Assembly (NCBI GenBank): GCA_022424805.1
Contig: JAKMGR010000663.1
Span: forward strand, 1-11,399
Direction of reading: 5' to 3'
DNA: 11,399 bases
DNA from: Verrucomicrobiales bacterium
GTDB taxonomy: Bacteria; Verrucomicrobiota; Verrucomicrobiia; Verrucomicrobiales; DEV007
Both the position numbers and the translations under genes were made by a program. The notes beneath the pieces were generated by a model. That model had not been told where the DNA came from. It did no database searches and was given only the letters and a program-made list of their open reading frames with translations. Of this stretch, positions 1 to 6,793 are shown one piece after another; the first letter of the stretch is position 1; each line of letters opens with the position of its first letter.

Positions 1-393
1 CTCCGCAACAATCCGCTCGCCTCCGATTCGGTCGTATTCTGAAACCAATCCTTTCACCTCCGGATACAGTTCCGAAGTGCCCAGAAACGCCATCACGATT
101 CTCACCTCGCCTCCGATACTCTCCAGATAATTGCGAGTCGTATCCGACAAAGTAAATCGCTGGTTCTGCGTCAGGTCCCAGGTAGAATGGCGACGACAGC
201 TCAGGTAATTCACCTGAAAGAAAATAACCGATATCAGCAAGAGCTGAGCAAAAACAAGCAAGGCAGTCTTGCGACGCTCGACCTTTCGCCCGGCAGAGCG
301 CAGCTTCGCGGCACGCTTTTTCGCCTTCTCCGATTTCGGAGAATCTTTTGGCGCTGCGTCAGCCTTTGCTTCTTCCTGTTTTTTCTCTGCCAT
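1..393 (-). CDS. GldG-like ABC transporter auxiliary protein, N-terminal part (runs off left edge)
   Basis: Probable GldG-type auxiliary subunit of an ABC export system, a membrane-anchored protein with a large extracytoplasmic part that partners the ATPase and permease encoded just upstream. The 131 visible codons show a charged, Lys/Ala-rich cytoplasmic head (residues 1-42), one hydrophobic helix (about 43-63, around ALLVFAQLLLISVIFF), then WDLTQNQRFTLSDTT (72-86), which matches the 'DLT...R.(T/S)LS..T' signature that opens the periplasmic domain of GldG/ABC_transp_aux proteins. The sequence VRIVMAF follows, as expected of that fold. The frame is open to base 1, so most of the protein (family members usually have several hundred residues) lies outside. 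The ATG is at 393-391, 9 bases after the permease stop and with no clear Shine-Dalgarno, which suggests coupled translation. The family call rests on signature and context; a direct role in gliding is not implied. Confidence 0.85.
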   Translation of the reverse strand, partial: MAEKKQEEAKADAAPKDSPKSEKAKKRAAKLRSAGRKVERRKTALLVFAQLLLISVIFFQVNYLSCRRHSTWDLTQNQRFTLSDTTRNYLESIGGEVRIVMAFLGTSELYPEVKGLVSEYDRIGGERIVAE

Positions 394-402
394 GTTGTTT
401 TG

Positions 403-1158
403 TCAGGTCCGCCACTTCCGCGATTCCAGCACGTGGTGTGTGATCGCAATCAGCACTATACTGAAACTCACGTAATAGACGATCGGTCGGCTGTCGATGA
501 GCCCTTCGCTCAGCGAATGCATATGTTCGATGGTGGAAAAATAGGTCAAGGTCTCGCTCCAGGTTGAGCCTGTCACCAGTCCGAAACGCTCCATGAAACC
601 AAGGAAATAATGCAGCATCACAAATACAAAAGTCAGCATCGCGGCAATCAATTGGTTCGCCGTCACCGCTGAAGCCAGGGTCCCGATCGCGACATGAAAC
701 ATCCCAATCAACCCCAGCCCGAGTGCGCTTCCCCAGAATGCTCCCGACTGGAAAGCAGCCTGTTCACCCGTGATCCATTGAAACAGCGGGAAAAAGAAAA
801 ACACGGGAGCCACAATGATCAGGTAGACTACCAAAGTGGCCAAATATTTTGCTAATACCACCTCGGAAGTCCTTACCGGAGCTGTCAGAAGCCCTTCGAT
901 GGTACCCATCTTTTTCTCCTCGGCAAAAAGCCGCATCGTGATCAGCGGAAAGAGAATGAAAAAGCCCATCCAGAACCAGCCTGAATCAAACAGATTGTAA
1001 ACCAGGCTGCGAGGACTGACTCGCAATCGCATTACGTTCACCATGCTCGCGAAGAGCCACCCGTTCAAAAAGGTGAACAAGGCCATCACAATCCACGCGA
1101 GCGGCGATAGGAAAAAAGATCGCAGCTCTTTCTGGAAGAGGATGGGGAAGGTTCGCAT
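403..1158 (-). CDS. ABC-2 type permease, GldF-like
   Basis: Inner-membrane permease of an ABC-2 export system, expected to form the channel driven by the ATPase at 1688-2674. The 251 residues match the usual length of GldF-type permeases. About six hydrophobic segments are visible: residues 18-40, 60-77, 104-125, 140-162, 168-188 and 226-240. Two family hallmarks are present: RLFAEEKKMGTIEGLLTAPV (76-95), the conserved cytoplasmic coupling segment after TM2, and EHMHSLSEGLIDSRPIVYY (211-229) before the last helix. The start MRTFPILFQKELRSFFLSP is typical of the family ('...KEL..yF.SP.a'). The Shine-Dalgarno is weak. The gene lies 74 bases after the small secreted protein and 9 bases before the gldG-like gene, so it sits third in a four-gene operon. 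The substrate is unknown. In Bacteroidota the homologues are linked to gliding; outside that phylum the role is unsettled. Confidence 0.9.
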   Translation of the reverse strand: MRTFPILFQKELRSFFLSPLAWIVMALFTFLNGWLFASMVNVMRLRVSPRSLVYNLFDSGWFWMGFFILFPLITMRLFAEEKKMGTIEGLLTAPVRTSEVVLAKYLATLVVYLIIVAPVFFFFPLFQWITGEQAAFQSGAFWGSALGLGLIGMFHVAIGTLASAVTANQLIAAMLTFVFVMLHYFLGFMERFGLVTGSTWSETLTYFSTIEHMHSLSEGLIDSRPIVYYVSFSIVLIAITHHVLESRKWRT

Positions 1159-1176
1159 AACAGAGTAGTGCCTATC

Positions 1177-1201
1177 AGGGTTAGATCAGAGATGTAACCC
1201 T
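1177..1201 (-). other. Intercistronic hairpin in the ABC operon
   Basis: A perfect 7-bp inverted repeat (AGGGTTA at 1177-1183, TAACCCT at 1195-1201) with an 11-nt loop lies in the 74-base gap between the secreted-protein gene and the permease gene. On the minus-strand transcript no U-run follows, so it is not a normal intrinsic terminator. It could be an RNA-processing or stabilising hairpin that sets unequal levels of the two gene products, or chance. The symmetry is directly visible; the function is inferred. Confidence 0.35.
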
Positions 1202-1232
1202 CTTTCGCCTAAGCTTCAGGAGGGTCGGGGAG

Positions 1233-1691
1233 TCACTCATCCTTGTCCTCCTCTTCTTCCTCTTTCGCCTCGGTGATCATGTCGTCGATATCGGGCAGTT
1301 CTTCGTAGCGGATTTCTATCACTTTGAGCGTCACCCCTTCGTCGCGGAGATCTGCGGAACGGAAAATAATTTGCTCTCCCATTGCCTTTTCATAAGGCAT
1401 CGCTTCTAACTCGATGACCATCTCATACTTCAAGCTCTTGTCGGCACTCTCCACTTCCACTTTCAGACCGACAATCTTCCTCTCCAAGTTCGTGTGATAG
1501 ATTTCTGCTTCGAGTTTTGTAGGAGTTGAACCATAGTCAAGTTCGAGATCAACCAAGACCTCTTTCATCGCTTTATCGGTGAGAATCTCGGCCTGAAAAT
1601 AGTCTTCCAGCGGGTGCTTGCCCTGCGCCACCACGCCTGACACAACTACCAACATCGCAATGGTCAGCAGGAAATGAGTAATCTTTTTCAT
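1233..1691 (-). CDS. Small secreted acidic protein of unknown function within the ABC operon
   Basis: I do not recognise this 152-residue protein. Residues 1-23 (MKKITHFLLTIAMLVVVSGV, then VAQ) form a classic Sec signal peptide, with a probable signal peptidase I cut after VAQ and no lipobox cysteine. The mature part alternates short strands rich in Val/Leu/Ile with charged residues (KEVLVDLELDYGS, KIVGLKVEVESADKSLKYEM), which suggests a beta-rich fold. It ends in a strongly acidic tail (about 142-152, EEEEEDKDE). Its ATG overlaps the stop of the ATPase gene as ATGA (1691-1688). A strong Shine-Dalgarno (GGAGGA, plus-strand TCCTCC at 1701-1706) sits 9 bases upstream inside the ATPase gene. Coupling to the ATPase and location before the permease suggest a periplasmic partner of the transporter or co-regulated cargo; this is inference. 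Confidence 0.85.
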   Translation of the reverse strand: MKKITHFLLTIAMLVVVSGVVAQGKHPLEDYFQAEILTDKAMKEVLVDLELDYGSTPTKLEAEIYHTNLERKIVGLKVEVESADKSLKYEMVIELEAMPYEKAMGEQIIFRSADLRDEGVTLKVIEIRYEELPDIDDMITEAKEEEEEDKDE

Positions 1692-2674
1692 GATGTAATT
1701 TCCTCCGTTTCTTTTTTTTCGACGTTCGATTTCGCCTGTTCGTCCGAATTGCTGACCAAATCAACGAAAGCGTCTTCCAAAGACGCGGCCCGACTCGCGA
1801 GTTCGCGAATTTTCCAACCTGACGACTGCACTAACGAAAAGACATCTTCGCGCACGTCGATACTCGGATCCGTCTTCAAATTGAATACACTCCAGCCACC
1901 GTAGGCCTGTGAGGAAGTCACGTTTTCGACGCCATCGAGCTTTACGAGTTTCTTTTCCACTGATTCAGCCTCGTTTTTCATCTCCAGAATGATCTCGCCC
2001 GGACGGCGAAGTCGACGGATCAGATTCTGCGGCGTATCCGAAGCCTTTATCTTTCCGCGATCGATAATGACGACACGACCGCAGGTCATCTCCACTTCCG
2101 ACAGGATGTGAGTGGAAATGAGAATTGTATGTCGTTCGCCGAGGTGCTTGATCAACTCGCGCGACTGGCGAATCTGATTGGGATCGAGACCGTTGGTCGG
2201 TTCATCGAGTATGAGAAGTTCCGGTTTGTTCACCAGGGCATCCGCAAGACCAACACGTTGTTTGAAACCTTTTGAAAGCGTCGCGATGATGCTGAACTTT
2301 CGCTCGGCCAAACTGCAGATGTCCATCGCCTCCTCGACAGCTCGCTTCGCCTCACGGGCTCGCATCCCTTTGAGTCGAGCGCGAAACTGCAAATACTCGA
2401 TCACACGCATATCTGGATACAAAGGAACGTTTTCCGGCATGTATCCGACGTGTTTCCGCACCTCGATCGAGTCATCGTAGATATCAAAACCTGCCACCGA
2501 GGCGGTTCCCTCCGTCGCCGAGAGAAAACAGGTCAGCATCCGCAGGGTCGTGCTTTTTCCCGCACCATTCGGACCAAGAAAGCCAACGATTTCACCTTTT
2601 CCCACCTCGAAAGAAATCGAGTCGACAGCCGTGCGACCGGCATACTTCTTGGTGAGGTTTTGGACTTGGATCAT
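1688..2674 (-). CDS. ABC transporter ATP-binding protein, GldA-like
   Basis: Cytoplasmic ATPase that powers the ABC-2 exporter encoded downstream. All nucleotide-binding motifs are present: Walker A GPNGAGKST (34-42), Q-loop region GYMPEN (77-82) with the Glu-containing variant common in this subfamily, signature LSKGF (133-137, in place of LSGGQ, usual for GldA/CcmA-type proteins), Walker B plus catalytic Glu LLILDEP (153-159), D-loop NGLDP (161-165) and switch His in ISTH (189). Residues after about 215 form the C-terminal extension typical of exporter ATPases of this group; the last 20 or so are polar and charged. At 328 residues the length is normal. A GAAGG motif (plus-strand CCTTC at 2683-2687) lies 8 bases before the ATG and supports this start. 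It is the first gene of the operon, whose promoter should lie in 2675-2866; I could not pick out a convincing one. The stop overlaps the next start (ATGA). Confidence 0.95.
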   Translation of the reverse strand: MIQVQNLTKKYAGRTAVDSISFEVGKGEIVGFLGPNGAGKSTTLRMLTCFLSATEGTASVAGFDIYDDSIEVRKHVGYMPENVPLYPDMRVIEYLQFRARLKGMRAREAKRAVEEAMDICSLAERKFSIIATLSKGFKQRVGLADALVNKPELLILDEPTNGLDPNQIRQSRELIKHLGERHTILISTHILSEVEMTCGRVVIIDRGKIKASDTPQNLIRRLRRPGEIILEMKNEAESVEKKLVKLDGVENVTSSQAYGGWSVFNLKTDPSIDVREDVFSLVQSSGWKIRELASRAASLEDAFVDLVSNSDEQAKSNVEKKETEEITS

Positions 2675-2866
2675 GCAGGGGACCTTCGATGACCCAAAAC
2701 AAAGTCATGGGCTCTTCTGACAATTCCAACGGTTACAGGTTCGCGGCTCAAATTCAACAGCGAAGTCAGGAGATCGCAGCAGCAATCTTTGCGCCTCTTT
2801 CCACAAGATCAACGCTTTGTCGTTGATTGACAGTGACCTGCTACATTCGACGAAATTCAAGGTCCT
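2675..2866. other. Intergenic region upstream of the ABC operon
   Basis: No supportable gene here. A 39-codon plus-strand frame (2707-2826) and a long minus-strand frame through the area resemble no protein I know and lack Shine-Dalgarno sites. The stretch must carry the promoter of the leftward ABC operon. A TTGACA hexamer on the plus strand at 2827-2832 looks like a -35 element, but no good -10 stands at the right distance. Confidence 0.4.
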
Positions 2867-3135
2867 GTGAGTAGCCTTCACGTCCGTCCCCGCTTTCACC
2901 AAATCCTCGCTACGCCAACTGAGGACGCGCGGGAAGCGATCGTCTCCGCTCTCGAAGCATCTGATGCGCGCTGCGATGGGAAATCGTTTCCCGGTTTCAT
3001 TAAGATTCGTATCACCGAGGAAGACCGGCACTTCTGGTCTCCAAGACAGAACCTCAGCCTCGACGAGACCGACGACGGGCAGGAGGTGGAGGTGGAACAT
3101 CTGTAGCTGAAAGGCCAGCCCCGTGGTCTCTTTGA
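2867..3135 (+). pseudogene. Probable decayed or truncated conserved hypothetical gene ('HFWSP' type)
   Basis: The first frame (GTG at 2867, AAGG at 2859-2862 as a weak Shine-Dalgarno) codes for 79 residues ending at a TAG (3104-3106). Its middle part, FIKIRITEEDRHFWSPRQNL followed by SLDE, resembles the N-terminal half of a family of small bacterial proteins that I recall only by pattern: '...HFWSP.L.L....dG T.v.G.fgP.P.vW.lF', usually followed by membrane helices. Just before the stop, another frame (3094-3135) reads GTSVAERPAPWSL and then TGA, which looks like the expected continuation after one frameshift near 3085-3094. No membrane segment follows in any frame before the next gene at 3265. 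I therefore read it as a gene broken by a frameshift and a 3' deletion. The alternative is an intact 79-residue protein (2867-3106). Sequencing error could also make the shift. Confidence 0.45.
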
Positions 3136-3264
3136 GGCCAGAATGGTCGTCATTCGGCCGAATCCCACACAATCCAGGTTCACAGATCCCAGCTACAGCA
3201 GGCTCGATCAAAAGCTCTTACTGTTTGCCTACTTTCCTTTTCCACCGTAGGTGACGTTCCCCCT

Positions 3265-4017
3265 GTGAATCTCCCCTACGACGTAACCTGGATCGCTATT
3301 GCTCTCGCCTCTTTCGGTGCGATCAGCCTCGGAGTGTCGAAAACCGGCTTTCCTGGACTTGCGATCGTCAATGTTCTCGTCATTGCCGAGATCTTTGGTG
3401 CGAAAAACAGTGTCGGGATCATTCTTCCGCTCCTCGTCGTTTGCGACATCATTGTGCTTCCGCTATTCTGGAAGCACGCGACCTGGAAAATGATCTGGCC
3501 GCTCGTCCCGGTGACCTTTGTTTCCATTCTTGCAGCGTGGTGGCTGCTCGACATCATCGAAGAAGCGACGGCTCGGCGAGTCATCGGTGGAATCATTCTC
3601 CTGATGTTCGGGCTGCAACTGATCCGGGAGTTCCGGAAAGAATTTCTCGAACACCTGCCGGACTCCCGCTTTTTCCGATGGATCAGCTGCGTTCTCATTG
3701 GGGTCTCTACCATGCTAGCGAATGCGGCGGGGCCGGTCTACTCGATCTACGCCCTCGTCCATAAGATGCCGAAGATGGAGTTCCTCGGGATCGGTGCCCG
3801 ATTCTTTCTCGTCGTGAATCTTTTCAAAATGCCGCTGCTCGGACAACTCGACCTCATCAATCCCGAATCGTTGAAATTGAATCTGCTTCTACTACCAGCC
3901 CTGGTTATTGGCATTTTCCTCGGAAGAAAGCTGATCGCCGTGGTTCCACAGCGAGCCTTTGAGGTGCTGCTCTACGCCTTTTCCGCGATTGCCGGAGCGC
4001 GGATGTTGTTCTTTTAG
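3265..4017 (+). CDS. TSUP-family (TauE/SafE-like) membrane transporter
   Basis: Integral inner-membrane protein of the TSUP family (Pfam TauE), whose known members move small sulfur-containing or organic anions such as sulfite or sulfoacetate. The 250 residues are normal for the family. About seven or eight hydrophobic segments are visible (roughly 8-25, 31-46, 49-68, 76-96, 104-121, 137-162, 178-192, 205-227 and 232-250). The two pseudo-symmetric family motifs are present: GVSKTGFPGLA (23-33) in the first half and ISCVLIGVSTMLANAAGPVYS (140-160) in the second. The GTG start at 3265 is preceded by AGGTGA about 10 bases upstream; no ATG alternative keeps the first helix. No pathway gene flanks it, so the substrate cannot be told. 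It lies alone, in the same direction as clpB but separated by a 188-base leader. Confidence 0.9.
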   Translation: MNLPYDVTWIAIALASFGAISLGVSKTGFPGLAIVNVLVIAEIFGAKNSVGIILPLLVVCDIIVLPLFWKHATWKMIWPLVPVTFVSILAAWWLLDIIEEATARRVIGGIILLMFGLQLIREFRKEFLEHLPDSRFFRWISCVLIGVSTMLANAAGPVYSIYALVHKMPKMEFLGIGARFFLVVNLFKMPLLGQLDLINPESLKLNLLLLPALVIGIFLGRKLIAVVPQRAFEVLLYAFSAIAGARMLFF

Positions 4018-4055
4018 TCACGTTGATTTCTGTGTAATGCAAACGGAGGAAGAAT

Positions 4056-4091
4056 GTGAATCTTTTTTTGAACAAAAACCTGCAATGGTAA
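4056..4091 (+). other. Possible 11-codon leader ORF ahead of clpB
   Basis: A consensus Shine-Dalgarno, GGAGGA (4045-4050), stands 5 bases before a GTG that opens an 11-residue frame, MNLFLNKNLQW, ending in TAA at 4089-4091. The same site also gives an ATG followed directly by TGA (4054-4059). No other gene uses this ribosome site, and it lies 39 bases after the transporter's stop. It may be a short leader peptide, a relic, or chance. Only the sequence elements are certain. Confidence 0.2.
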
Positions 4092-4166
4092 TCTAAACTA
4101 CCAAGTAACAGCACTATCTGCCCCGTCTGACGCCAATCTGACGGTGGCAAACATGCGAAATTGGAA

Positions 4167-4174
4167 CCCCATTT
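4167..4174 (+). promoter_or_regulatory. Candidate sigma-32-type -10 element for clpB
   Basis: CCCCATTT exactly matches the core of the heat-shock sigma-32 -10 consensus (CCCCATNT) and sits 31 bases before the clpB ATG, so transcription would start near 4181 and leave a leader of about 25 bases. The expected -35 (CTTGAAA) is poorly matched: the best at proper distance is TGGCAAA (4145-4151, 15-base spacer). clpB genes are classic heat-shock genes, which raises plausibility. If real, it excludes the in-frame TTG at 4161 as start. No CIRCE (HrcA) inverted repeat was seen. Confidence 0.35.
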
Positions 4175-4205
4175 TTATTGCCACATAAGAGCAGCCCCCT
4201 TGCCC

Positions 4206-6788
4206 ATGAATCCGAATCAATTCACGCTTAAATTGCAGGAAGCGTTTCAAGAAGCGCAGAACCTTGCCAACAATAGCAGTCACGCTGAACTGAGCAGCCT
4301 ACACCTCTTCTACGAGCTCTTGCAGCAAGCGGAGGGTGTCACAGGCCCGATCCTTTCCAAGCTCGGTGCTGACCCTGGCACGCTGCGCAGCGGAGTCGAC
4401 GTTCTTCTTGAGAAACTCCCTTCCGTTCAAGGCAATGCCGGCCAGCAGGTTTACGTGAGCTCCGATCTTCGCGCGGTCATGAATACGGCCGAGAAACTCC
4501 GCGGCGAAATGCAGGACGAATATACCAGCGTTGAGCACGTTCTCCTCGCCATCACGCGCGAAGGTCTCGCTGATCTCAAAGCCCTGCTCCAACAGAGTGG
4601 AGTGGATGAAAATTCGCTTCAGAGTGCCATTGCATCAATCCGCGGAAGCCAGCGAGTAACCGATCAGGATCCGGAAGGGAAATACCAATCTCTCGAAAAA
4701 TACGGAACTGATCTAACCGCGATTGCTCGCGAAGGAAAGATCGATCCCATTATCGGGCGCGACGAGGAGATTCGCCGCGTCATGCAGATTCTGAGTCGCC
4801 GAACCAAGAACAATCCCGTTCTCATCGGTGAACCTGGTGTCGGTAAAACCGCCATCGCAGAAGGGCTCGCCAGACGCATTGTCAGCGGCGACGTGCCTGA
4901 GTCCCTGAAAAACAAGCGCCTCATCGCGATGGACATCGGTTCCATGATCGCCGGTGCCAAATACCGGGGTGAATTCGAGGATCGACTGAAAGCATTTCTC
5001 AAGGAGGTCACCGACAGTGACGGCGAAATCGTTCTCTTCATTGACGAGCTTCACACCATCGTCGGTGCCGGAGCCAGCGAAGGCGCTGTAGATGCATCCA
5101 ACCTGCTCAAACCTCAACTCGCCCGTGGCGAGCTGCGCACGATCGGTGCGACAACTCTCGACGAATATCGCAAATACATCGAAAAAGACGCCGCCCTCGA
5201 GCGCCGCTTCCAGCCAGTCATGGTTAACGAACCGAGCGCCGAAGACACCATTGCGATTCTGCGAGGAATCAAGGAGCGCTACGAAGTGCACCACGGTGTG
5301 CGCATCCAGGATTCCGCTCTCGTCGCCGCAGCTTCGCTGAGTGATCGCTACATCTCGGATCGTTTCCTCCCCGACAAAGCCGTCGATCTCATCGACGAAG
5401 CAGCTTCGCGCCTCAAGATCGAACTCGACAGCCTGCCCACCGAAATCGACCAGCTCGAGCGGCAGAGCATGCAGCTCGAAATGGAACGTCAGGCCCTCGA
5501 GAAAGAAAAAGACGACGGGAGCAAAGATCGCCTTGGCAAAGTCGAAAAAGAGATTGCCGATCTCCGTGAACAAGCCGACGCCCTCAAAGCCCAGTGGCAT
5601 AATGAAAAGGCTGTCATTGATCGTGCCAATGCCGTGCAGGAGGAGCTAGAGCAACTCAAGCTGGAACTCGAGCAGGCGCAGCGGGAAAATAACCTCGGAC
5701 GCGCTTCCGAAATCCAATACGGTCTCATCCCAAACAAGGAAGAGGAATTGGAGAACGCCCAGGCTGAGCTCGGCAAAATGCAGAGTTCCTCCCGGCTTCT
5801 CAAAGAGGAAGTCACGGAAGAGGACATCGCCGAAGTTGTCAGTTCGTGGACCAGCATCCCCGTTTCGCGCCTCCAGGAAGGTGAGCGCTCCAAGCTCGTC
5901 GCCATGGAAGATCGCCTCGGCGATCGGGTCATCGGACAGCGCAGAGCGATTACTGCCGTCTCCAACGCCGTGCGACGCGCCCGTGCCGGCCTACAGGATG
6001 AAAACCGCCCCATCGGCTCTTTCCTTTTCCTCGGACCCACCGGCGTCGGAAAGACAGAGCTTTCCCGCTCGCTAGCCGAATTTCTTTTCGACGACGAACA
6101 CTCCATGATCCGCATCGATATGAGCGAATACATGGAGAAACACGCCGTCGCCAGACTTATTGGAGCGCCTCCCGGCTACGTCGGATACGAAGAAGGCGGC
6201 CAGCTTTCCGAGACGGTCCGTCGCAAGCCCTACTCCGTTGTTCTCTTCGATGAGGTCGAAAAAGCGCACCCAGACGTGTTCAACGTTCTTCTTCAGGTTC
6301 TCGATGATGGCCGCATCACCGATGGACAAGGTCGGACCGTGGATTTCCGAAACACCGTCATCATCATGACAAGCAACATCGGGTCCGAACACATCATGTC
6401 GGAAGACAACCAGGAGCAACGCGAAGCCCTCGTGACCGAGTGTCTGCGCGGGCATTTCCGCCCCGAGTTCATCAACCGTATCGACGAGACCATAATCTTC
6501 GACCGGCTCAGCGAGGAAGACATCAAAGAGATCGTCACGATCCAGCTCGCCCGCGTCAAGAAGCGCCTCGCCGCACAGGGATTGGAGCTCGATTTGTCAG
6601 GTGCGGCGCTCACCCAGGTGTCTACCGAAGGCTACGACCCCGCCTACGGAGCACGCCCGCTCAAGCGTGTGATTCAGAATCGCATTCTCGATTCCCTCAG
6701 CCTTGATCTGCTCGATGGTAAGTTCAAGGATGGCGACAAGATCCGGTGCGACTTTACGGGTGGGGAGTTCACCTTCACGACTGAGTAG
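4206..6788 (+). CDS. clpB: ATP-dependent protein disaggregase ClpB
   Basis: Hexameric cytoplasmic AAA+ chaperone that pulls polypeptides out of aggregates with DnaK/DnaJ/GrpE. With the ATG at 4206 it has 860 residues, matching the usual length of about 860. Domains in order: N-terminal Clp repeat domain (about 1-147); NBD1 with Walker A GEPGVGKT (208-215), pore loop AKYRGEFE (251-258), Walker B VLFIDELH (276-283) and arginine fingers in LERRF (331-335); the long coiled-coil middle domain (about 405-525, rich in Glu, Leu and Lys), which separates ClpB from ClpA; NBD2 with Walker A GPTGVGKT (610-617), pore loop [13 protein letters not shown] (653-665), Walker [10 protein letters not shown] (678-686) and sensor 2 GARPLKR (815-821). 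No IGF-type ClpP-binding loop was noticed. The upstream in-frame TTG (4161) would add 15 residues absent from homologues, and [18 protein letters not shown] fits the family start. The stop lies 5 bases from the convergent gene. Confidence 0.98.
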   Translation: MNPNQFTLKLQEAFQEAQNLANNSSHAELSSLHLFYELLQQAEGVTGPILSKLGADPGTLRSGVDVLLEKLPSVQGNAGQQVYVSSDLRAVMNTAEKLRGEMQDEYTSVEHVLLAITREGLADLKALLQQSGVDENSLQSAIASIRGSQRVTDQDPEGKYQSLEKYGTDLTAIAREGKIDPIIGRDEEIRRVMQILSRRTKNNPVLIGEPGVGKTAIAEGLARRIVSGDVPESLKNKRLIAMDIGSMIAGAKYRGEFEDRLKAFLKEVTDSDGEIVLFIDELHTIVGAGASEGAVDASNLLKPQLARGELRTIGATTLDEYRKYIEKDAALERRFQPVMVNEPSAEDTIAILRGIKERYEVHHGVRIQDSALVAAASLSDRYISDRFLPDKAVDLIDEAASRLKIELDSLPTEIDQLERQSMQLEMERQALEKEKDDGSKDRLGKVEKEIADLREQADALKAQWHNEKAVIDRANAVQEELEQLKLELEQAQRENNLGRASEIQYGLIPNKEEELENAQAELGKMQSSSRLLKEEVTEEDIAEVVSSWTSIPVSRLQEGERSKLVAMEDRLGDRVIGQRRAITAVSNAVRRARAGLQDENRPIGSFLFLGPTGVGKTELSRSLAEFLFDDEHSMIRIDMSEYMEKHAVARLIGAPPGYVGYEEGGQLSETVRRKPYSVVLFDEVEKAHPDVFNVLLQVLDDGRITDGQGRTVDFRNTVIIMTSNIGSEHIMSEDNQEQREALVTECLRGHFRPEFINRIDETIIFDRLSEEDIKEIVTIQLARVKKRLAAQGLELDLSGAALTQVSTEGYDPAYGARPLKRVIQNRILDSLSLDLLDGKFKDGDKIRCDFTGGEFTFTTE

Positions 6789-6793
6789 CCTAC

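Noticed and set aside
2707..2826. Plus-strand 39-codon frame starting MGSSDNSNGYRF
   Set aside because: Reads somewhat like protein but has no Shine-Dalgarno and resembles nothing I know; not enough support.
2705..3211. Minus-strand open frame of 168 codons in the intergenic region
   Set aside because: No recognisable motif, signal or ribosome site; it overlaps the plus-strand frame with the HFWSP block, which looks more protein-like.
4037..4096. Plus-strand 19-codon frame starting MQTEEECESFFEQ in the clpB leader
   Set aside because: No ribosome site; the GGAGGA lies inside it rather than before it.
4133..4148. Possible terminator between the TSUP gene and clpB
   Set aside because: The only stem (GCCA/TGGC) is 4 bp long with no T-run; the T-run at 4063-4069 has no hairpin before it.
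4161..4205. Upstream TTG start for ClpB adding 15 residues
   Set aside because: The added residues are not shared with ClpB proteins, and the candidate -10 element would lie inside the frame; ATG 4206 fits the family.
4713..5600. Minus-strand open frame of 295 codons inside clpB
   Set aside because: It is antisense to the middle of a certain clpB gene, has no family resemblance or ribosome site, and arises from the codon bias of GC-rich DNA.
5489..6133. Minus-strand open frame of 214 codons inside clpB
   Set aside because: Ser/Arg-rich antisense shadow of the clpB coding frame.
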